Source of the DNA: Pseudomonadota bacterium | GTDB taxonomy: Bacteria; Pseudomonadota; Alphaproteobacteria; Rhizobiales; Hyphomicrobiaceae | DNA length: 64,000 bases | Assembly (NCBI GenBank): GCA_018242215.1 | Contig: JAFECG010000023.1 | Location: 1-64,000 of the forward strand | Direction: 5' to 3' | Shown: positions 59,497 through 64,000 of the stretch, piece by piece | Position numbering within the stretch: position 1 is the first letter of the stretch | How the letters are laid out: each line of letters opens with the position of its first letter | The notes under the pieces: generated by a model | Seen by the model: the letters and a program-made list of their open reading frames with translations, nothing else | Told to the model about the DNA's origin: nothing | Database searches by the model: none | Position numbers and translations under genes: made by a program

Positions 59497-60288
59497 TCAA
59501 GCCGGAGTTTGCTGGTGCGAATGTTCAAGAAGCTGTCCGCGCCGACCGCGGAAGTAGGATTTAACCCATGGGTGCTCGCTCGCGAGCATTGCTGAGATCG
59601 GTCCGTTGGCAACGATCTTCCCATCCGCCAGAACCGCAATGCGGTCGCAAATCGCGTGCAGGCTGTTGAGGTCGTGGGTGATCATGAAGACCGTCAGACC
59701 AAGCGTCTTCTGTAGCGTGGCGATGAGGGAATCGAAGTCGCCGGCAGAAATTGGATCGAGACCCGACGTCGGTTCGTCGAGAAAGACCACTTCCGGATCG
59801 AGCGCCAGCGCCCGGGCCATCGCGACGCGCTTAGTCATGCCACCGGATAGCTCAGAGGGCAGCTTATTGGCATCGAGCCGGGACAGGCCAACCATTTCGA
59901 GCTTCGTCGCGGCGATCTCGTCCAGAAGATGTTCTGGTAACCGCAGAAACTCGCGCATGGGAAATTGTACGTTCTGCAATACCGTCAACGACGAATAGAG
60001 GGCGCCATTCTGGAACAGCACGCCCCAGCGCCGTTGGAGTGCCTGGCGAGTCTGATCGTCAACGCAATCGAGATCTTGTCCGAAGACCTCGATTGTGCCG
60101 GACCGCTTTGGCAGTAATCCGATGATTGTGCGCAACAGCACCGATTTGCCGCTTCCCGAGCCTCCGACAAGGCCGAGAATTTCCCCTCGGTGGACATCGA
60201 GCGAGAGGTGATCGAGCACGTTGCGATCACGGAATCCGACGACTAGATCGCGGACGCTGATGACAGGTTGTTCGGAAGAGCTTCCCAT
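59497..60288 (-). CDS. MlaF-type ABC transporter ATPase
   Basis: 263 residues from the ATG at 60288. Walker A GGSGSGKSV, signature LSGGMTKR (as in MlaF), Walker B VVFLDEPTSGLD and the following MITHDLNSLHAICDR are intact. It energises lipid transport by the MlaE-type permease encoded just upstream (4 bases away). The in-frame start at 60336 would overlap the permease gene and is not chosen. Confidence 0.93.
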   Translation of the reverse strand: MGSSSEQPVISVRDLVVGFRDRNVLDHLSLDVHRGEILGLVGGSGSGKSVLLRTIIGLLPKRSGTIEVFGQDLDCVDDQTRQALQRRWGVLFQNGALYSSLTVLQNVQFPMREFLRLPEHLLDEIAATKLEMVGLSRLDANKLPSELSGGMTKRVAMARALALDPEVVFLDEPTSGLDPISAGDFDSLIATLQKTLGLTVFMITHDLNSLHAICDRIAVLADGKIVANGPISAMLASEHPWVKSYFRGRRGQLLEHSHQQTPA

Positions 60289-60292
60289 CCCG

Positions 60293-61465
60293 TCACATTC
60301 CGATAGACGCAAAGAAGACCGCGAAAAGACCGTCAAGCACGATCACAAGGAAGATTGACGTGACCACTGACGCCGTCGTGCGCAGCCCAAGCGACTCTGC
60401 GCTACCCCCCACCTTCAAGCCTTCGGTACACGCCACGATGCCGATGACGAACGCCATGAAGGGAGCCTTGATCATGCCGACCTTGAAATGTGTGATCGAG
60501 ATCGCTTCCTTCAGACGCGCGATATAAATCTCCGGGCTCATGCCGCCATAAAACCATGCGACGAGCTCACCACCGTAAAGGGCCGACATCGAACCGATAA
60601 ACGTAAGGATCGGAAGGCCGATGACGAGCGCGAGGATACGCGGAAGGATAAGCACATCGACGGGATCGAAGCCCATCGTCCTCAACGCATCGATCTCCTC
60701 CCGCATTTTCATCGAACCAAGCTCTGCGGTATAGGAACTTCCCGACCGTCCGGCGACCATGATGGCGACGATCAGCACACCGATTTCGCGGAGGACGAGG
60801 ATTCCGACCATGTCGACCACGTAGTCATCCGCGCCAAACTTGCGGAAATGGAAGAAGCCCTGCTGGGCTATGATGCTTCCTATCAGGAAGGTGATGAGAA
60901 GGATGATCGGGATGGCCTGCCAAGCTACCCGGTCGAGTTGGTTGACCATCGACGTCAAGCGAAACGTGGACGGTCGTCGTAGCGACCGCAAAGCGGCGGC
61001 ACAGACGGCGCCGACCATGTTCAAGAGGAGAAGAAACCCCGTTGCGGACTTGGCAACGGACTCACCCACCGCAGCAGGGCCGGTGAATTCCTGGCGGGGT
61101 TTTGATTTGGTTCGGGATGCGCGTTCGCTCGCCTCCTGCACCGCGCGAAACAAATCCGTGTAATGCTGTGGCAGTCCGACGATGGTCACTTCATGCCCCG
61201 GCGCGTTCAAAGCTCTTTCGAGCCGAGCCAGTTGCCACGCTCCGAACGTGTCGAACGCCTGAACGCCGCTCATATCGATCGTTGTATGGACCGGCCTCTC
61301 GGATGCCGACAGAAGCGAACTCACGAGACGATCGAGGCGCGCGGAATTCGGGGCGGTCCAATTTTCAGAACCGACGATGGTCGTCGTAGACGGGTGAACG
61401 ACCGTCGTCAGAAGGCTGCTTTCAGACAGGTCGCTGTTCACTCTGTATCCGTCCCACTTTCCCAT
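60293..61465 (-). CDS. STAS-MlaE fusion permease of an Mla-type lipid transporter
   Basis: 390 residues. Residues about 20-110 form a STAS domain with TTIDMSGVQAFDTFGAWQL, the equivalent of MlaB. Residues about 140-390 are the MlaE permease: IPIILLITFLIGSIIAQQ, LREIGVLIVAIMVAGRSGSS and LGSMKMREEIDALRTMGFDP. In E. coli these are the separate proteins MlaB and MlaE, so this family carries them fused. First gene of a three-gene operon (permease, ATPase, MCE). Confidence 0.93.
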   Translation of the reverse strand: MGKWDGYRVNSDLSESSLLTTVVHPSTTTIVGSENWTAPNSARLDRLVSSLLSASERPVHTTIDMSGVQAFDTFGAWQLARLERALNAPGHEVTIVGLPQHYTDLFRAVQEASERASRTKSKPRQEFTGPAAVGESVAKSATGFLLLLNMVGAVCAAALRSLRRPSTFRLTSMVNQLDRVAWQAIPIILLITFLIGSIIAQQGFFHFRKFGADDYVVDMVGILVLREIGVLIVAIMVAGRSGSSYTAELGSMKMREEIDALRTMGFDPVDVLILPRILALVIGLPILTFIGSMSALYGGELVAWFYGGMSPEIYIARLKEAISITHFKVGMIKAPFMAFVIGIVACTEGLKVGGSAESLGLRTTASVVTSIFLVIVLDGLFAVFFASIGM

Positions 61466-61835
61466 GTCTCGGCTTCGATCGCGGCGCGAGCCTTGACCCC
61501 CATTTGGCGATCCTTAGCACGGGCACTTGGTAGAACGGTGATATAGGTCAAAGCTCGTGTCTTAGCGGGGAACCCCCACCCGCAAGTACGGCTGCCTGCT
61601 GATCAGGAATTGGTCACTCTCGGATTAAATATTGCTTTTTTCCCTTCGAAGCAGCGGCTAGCGGAGCCTGGGCGGGCGCGATGTCGCGCAACGTTTTCCA
61701 ATAAGTAAGTTTCCGGCCACCCCTCGGAAAGGTGAGGGCCGCTCAAATCCGGCATCAGGAGAAGGCCGCCAGCGGCTTTCGCTGTCGTCGCGCGTTGACC
61801 GCACACCGATCGCAAAATTTTAAGGCATCATCTTT
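61466..61835. other. Intergenic region between divergent transporter genes
   Basis: 370 bases with no supported gene and no recognised RNA. It should contain the promoters of the Mla-type operon (minus) and the ABC exporter (plus). Confidence 0.4.
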
Positions 61836-63650
61836 ATGCGAAATTTCACGCGCCCGCGGCCGAGCGCGATCTGGCAACTTACAGCGCCCTATTTTCTATC
61901 GCGCGAGCGAAGCACTTTGAGATTTGGGCGGTTTTTCAAGTGGACCGCCGCTGAGGGCTGGATTGGAGCCGGGCTCCTCTTCGTGATCATCGCGATCGAG
62001 CTTGGACAAGTCGGTCTCTCCCTGCTCCTCAACAGTTGGAATGCCCAATTTTATAATGCTCTTCAAATGAAGGATGTGGTGGCGTTCTGGCACCAACTTC
62101 TCGTCTTCTCCATTATCGCGGCGGCCTTCGTCGTTTCTTCGGTTTACCAACTCTACCTCAATCAGTGGCTCCAGATACGTTGGCGGCGCTGGCTAACAGA
62201 TCGCTATCTCGTACGCTGGCTTGAGAATGGCACTCACTACCGTATGCGCCTTCGCGGAGACGCCGCCGACAACCCTGATCAACGTATTTCGGAAGACATC
62301 GCAGCATATGTCAGCCGCACGCTATCCCTCGGCGTCGGAATTTTGTCCTCGCTGACCAGCCTCGTATCTTTCAGCGTCATCCTTTGGGGCATATCGGCCG
62401 AAGTTCCATTACAAATCGGCAGCTTTCATCTCGGTTCGCATGGGTATCTCGTCTGGATCGCAGCGGCGTTTGCGCTGCTTGCCACGCTCGGTGCGCATTT
62501 CATCGGCCGCTCCCTTGCGGCTCTTAACTTCAGCCGCCAGCGCCGCGAGGCCAATCTTCGCTTTGCGCTTGTGCATCTGCGTGAGAATTCTGAACAAATC
62601 GCATTGCTTCGCGGCGAGGAGGCGGAGTTCAATGTGTTGCGCAACCGCTTCTCGGATATCGTCACCAATTGGCACGATATCATGCGCCGCCAGAAGTTCC
62701 TGACGTTCTTCACGGCGGGATATAATCAGGCTGCGGTCGTGTTGCCCTTTCTGATCATGGCACCACACTATTTCGCCGGTGCCATTATGCTCGGTGTCAT
62801 GACGCAGACGGCCGGGGCGTTCGGGCAAGTTCAATCTGCATTCTCATTCTTCGTCAATTCCTATACCGATCTTGCGGAATGGGTCGCCATCGCCGACCGA
62901 CTGACAGGATTTACGGATCAGATTCAAAGGGCCGAGCACGCGAAAGCTGACGCCATCCAGCCTGGCGACTCATCGACCGATGCTCCTGGAGCCGAGCTTC
63001 TCAGCGTTGACGGCGTTTCGCTGTCGACGCCCAACGGCGAAAAGCTTCTGAATTCGGTGACGTTCGGACTGAGACGGGGCGAGTCGGCGCTGCTCATCGC
63101 TCCGTCGGGAACCGGCAAGACGACTTTGCTTCGCGCCATTCTCGGTTATTGGCCCCACGCGGCCGGCGAAATACGCACGCAGAGCGGAGCGCGGCTCGTC
63201 GCGCTGCCTCAAAAACCTTACCTGCCGCTCGGTTCTCTTTATGCTGCACTCACCTACCCTTCGGCGGTGTCCTCGCAACCGCGCCAGGAGGTTGCTCGCG
63301 TGCTCGATCTCGTCGGGCTCGGCCGTCTTGAAACGTCGCTCGACGATTCACGGCGCTGGAGCGAAGTTCTTTCGCCCGGCGAACAGCAGCGGGTCGCGCT
63401 CGCGCGGGCAGTTCTGCTCAGGCCCGACATCCTGCTTCTCGATGAGGCGACCTCGGCACTGGACGAAGCAGCAGAAGCTCGGGTTTACCGTATGCTGCGC
63501 GCCGAATTGCCGAACGCAGCGATCCTGTCGATCGGACATCGTTCGTCTCTCCTTGCCCTTCATGAGCGTGTGGTTCACCTGCACGCTCACGACGTTGACG
63601 GCGAGCGGACCTCCGACAAATCAAGCCGCGCTGCGACGGCCGCGGTTTGA
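61836..63650 (+). CDS. YddA/SbmA-type ABC transporter (fused membrane and ATPase domains)
   Basis: 604 residues. The N-terminal SbmA/BacA-like membrane domain (about 1-370) has six helices and the family motif NPDQRISEDIAAYVSRTL. The C-terminal ATPase (about 400-590) has Walker A APSGTGKTT (first Gly replaced by Ala), signature LSPGEQQR, Walker B ILLLDEATSALD and a switch His in SIGHRSSL. BacA/YddA relatives move peptides, vitamin B12 or very-long-chain lipid precursors; the substrate here is not known. AAGG lies 10 bases before the ATG. BacA-type proteins matter for lipid A in Rhizobiales. Confidence 0.92.
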   Translation: MRNFTRPRPSAIWQLTAPYFLSRERSTLRFGRFFKWTAAEGWIGAGLLFVIIAIELGQVGLSLLLNSWNAQFYNALQMKDVVAFWHQLLVFSIIAAAFVVSSVYQLYLNQWLQIRWRRWLTDRYLVRWLENGTHYRMRLRGDAADNPDQRISEDIAAYVSRTLSLGVGILSSLTSLVSFSVILWGISAEVPLQIGSFHLGSHGYLVWIAAAFALLATLGAHFIGRSLAALNFSRQRREANLRFALVHLRENSEQIALLRGEEAEFNVLRNRFSDIVTNWHDIMRRQKFLTFFTAGYNQAAVVLPFLIMAPHYFAGAIMLGVMTQTAGAFGQVQSAFSFFVNSYTDLAEWVAIADRLTGFTDQIQRAEHAKADAIQPGDSSTDAPGAELLSVDGVSLSTPNGEKLLNSVTFGLRRGESALLIAPSGTGKTTLLRAILGYWPHAAGEIRTQSGARLVALPQKPYLPLGSLYAALTYPSAVSSQPRQEVARVLDLVGLGRLETSLDDSRRWSEVLSPGEQQRVALARAVLLRPDILLLDEATSALDEAAEARVYRMLRAELPNAAILSIGHRSSLLALHERVVHLHAHDVDGERTSDKSSRAATAAV

Positions 63651-63791
63651 AGCGGTTGTCCGATGCAATTCGGCAATAGCTTGCCAAACTGTAAGGCAGC
63701 AGAGTGCACAACTCCGTGATCGTGGCATTGGCACCGCCTTGGCCGCCTCCCATGTCGAGTGGGTACGGCTCAACGATTTGGAGTGCGCAAA

Positions 63792-63881
63792 ATGCCAAAA
63801 CCAAACCTATTCGGTATGTTTGCGGCTACGTTGCTTTTCTCGCTGCTTTTCACAGAGATCGTCCTCGCTGCGGTGCATTGA
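63792..63881 (+). CDS. Possible 29-residue hydrophobic peptide
   Basis: The ATG at 63792 has GGAG 8 bases upstream. The product (MPKPNLFGMFAATLLFSLLF, then TEIVLAAVH) is a single hydrophobic helix, resembling a membrane peptide or a free signal sequence. It is followed 42 bases later by a strong terminator, which supports a real transcript. Family unknown. Confidence 0.45.
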   Translation: MPKPNLFGMFAATLLFSLLFTEIVLAAVH

Positions 63882-63922
63882 TTAACGGCTTCACCGACTT
63901 TCTTCGCTAACTCCCGACTTCG

Positions 63923-63951
63923 GCGCGCAAATATATTGCGCGCTTTTTTTT
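63923..63951 (+). terminator. Rho-independent terminator
   Basis: GCGCGCAA (63923-63930) pairs exactly with TTGCGCGC (63936-63943) across a 5-base loop, followed by eight T residues. A textbook terminator on the plus strand that ends the short transcript carrying the 29-residue peptide or the ABC exporter. Confidence 0.88.
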
Positions 63952-64000
63952 GCCGCGGATCGCACGAACCCGTGCTCTCTCTAGGCGCACCACTCGGTTG

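Overview
The window is about 64 kb of GC-rich DNA from an alphaproteobacterium of the order Hyphomicrobiales (Rhizobiales). The inference rests on gene order (lexA-comEC-gltX-gltA; fabZ-lpxA-lpxI-lpxB beside bamA-rseP-dxr-cdsA-uppS-frr-pyrH-tsf-rpsB; nuoA-N followed by birA, RNase J, methylmalonyl-CoA epimerase, DUF1467, proS, lolCD and dnaE) and on the alphaproteobacterial LexA operator (GAAC-N7-GAAC) upstream of lexA. A Hyphomicrobium-like genome fits best, but genus is not proven. No tRNA, rRNA, CRISPR array, prophage or IS transposase is visible.

Layout. (1) 1-1.1 kb: no supported gene; a cluster of short covarying hairpin repeats and one long imperfect palindrome. (2) 1.1-8.3 kb: small conserved proteins, lexA with its SOS box, comEC (tail-to-tail with lexA), gltX, gltA. 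(3) 8.3-24.6 kb, minus strand: lipid A and envelope biogenesis (lpxB, lpxI, lpxA, fabZ, lpxD, bamA, rseP, dxr, cdsA, uppS) and translation genes (frr, pyrH, tsf, rpsB), then two small exported proteins. lpxI and lpxB form one uninterrupted reading frame, with a degenerate second copy of the LpxI C-terminal domain between them. (4) 25-36 kb, minus strand: dnaE, lolD, lolC, proS (archaeal/eukaryotic-type, unusual here), DUF1467, epimerase, RNase J, BirA. (5) 35.9-52.7 kb, minus strand: all 14 NADH dehydrogenase I genes, interrupted by two small membrane-protein genes, a FlK-like thioesterase gene, and a palindromic repeat between nuoL and nuoK. (6) 53-64 kb: accessory envelope genes: a Tyr/Gly-rich exported protein, a MOSC protein, an exported protein with an L,D-transpeptidase-like tail, a bestrophin, a DUF3300 protein, an Mla-type lipid transporter (STAS-MlaE, MlaF, MlaD fused to a PqiC-like domain), a YddA/SbmA-type ABC exporter, and a 29-residue hydrophobic peptide ending at a strong terminator.

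The genes mainly serve outer-membrane construction, translation and respiration. The most notable items are the covarying hairpin family, the LpxI-LpxB frame, the helix-hairpin-helix tail shared by ribosomal protein S2 and NuoE, the FlK-like thioesterase inside the nuo cluster, and the displaced proS.
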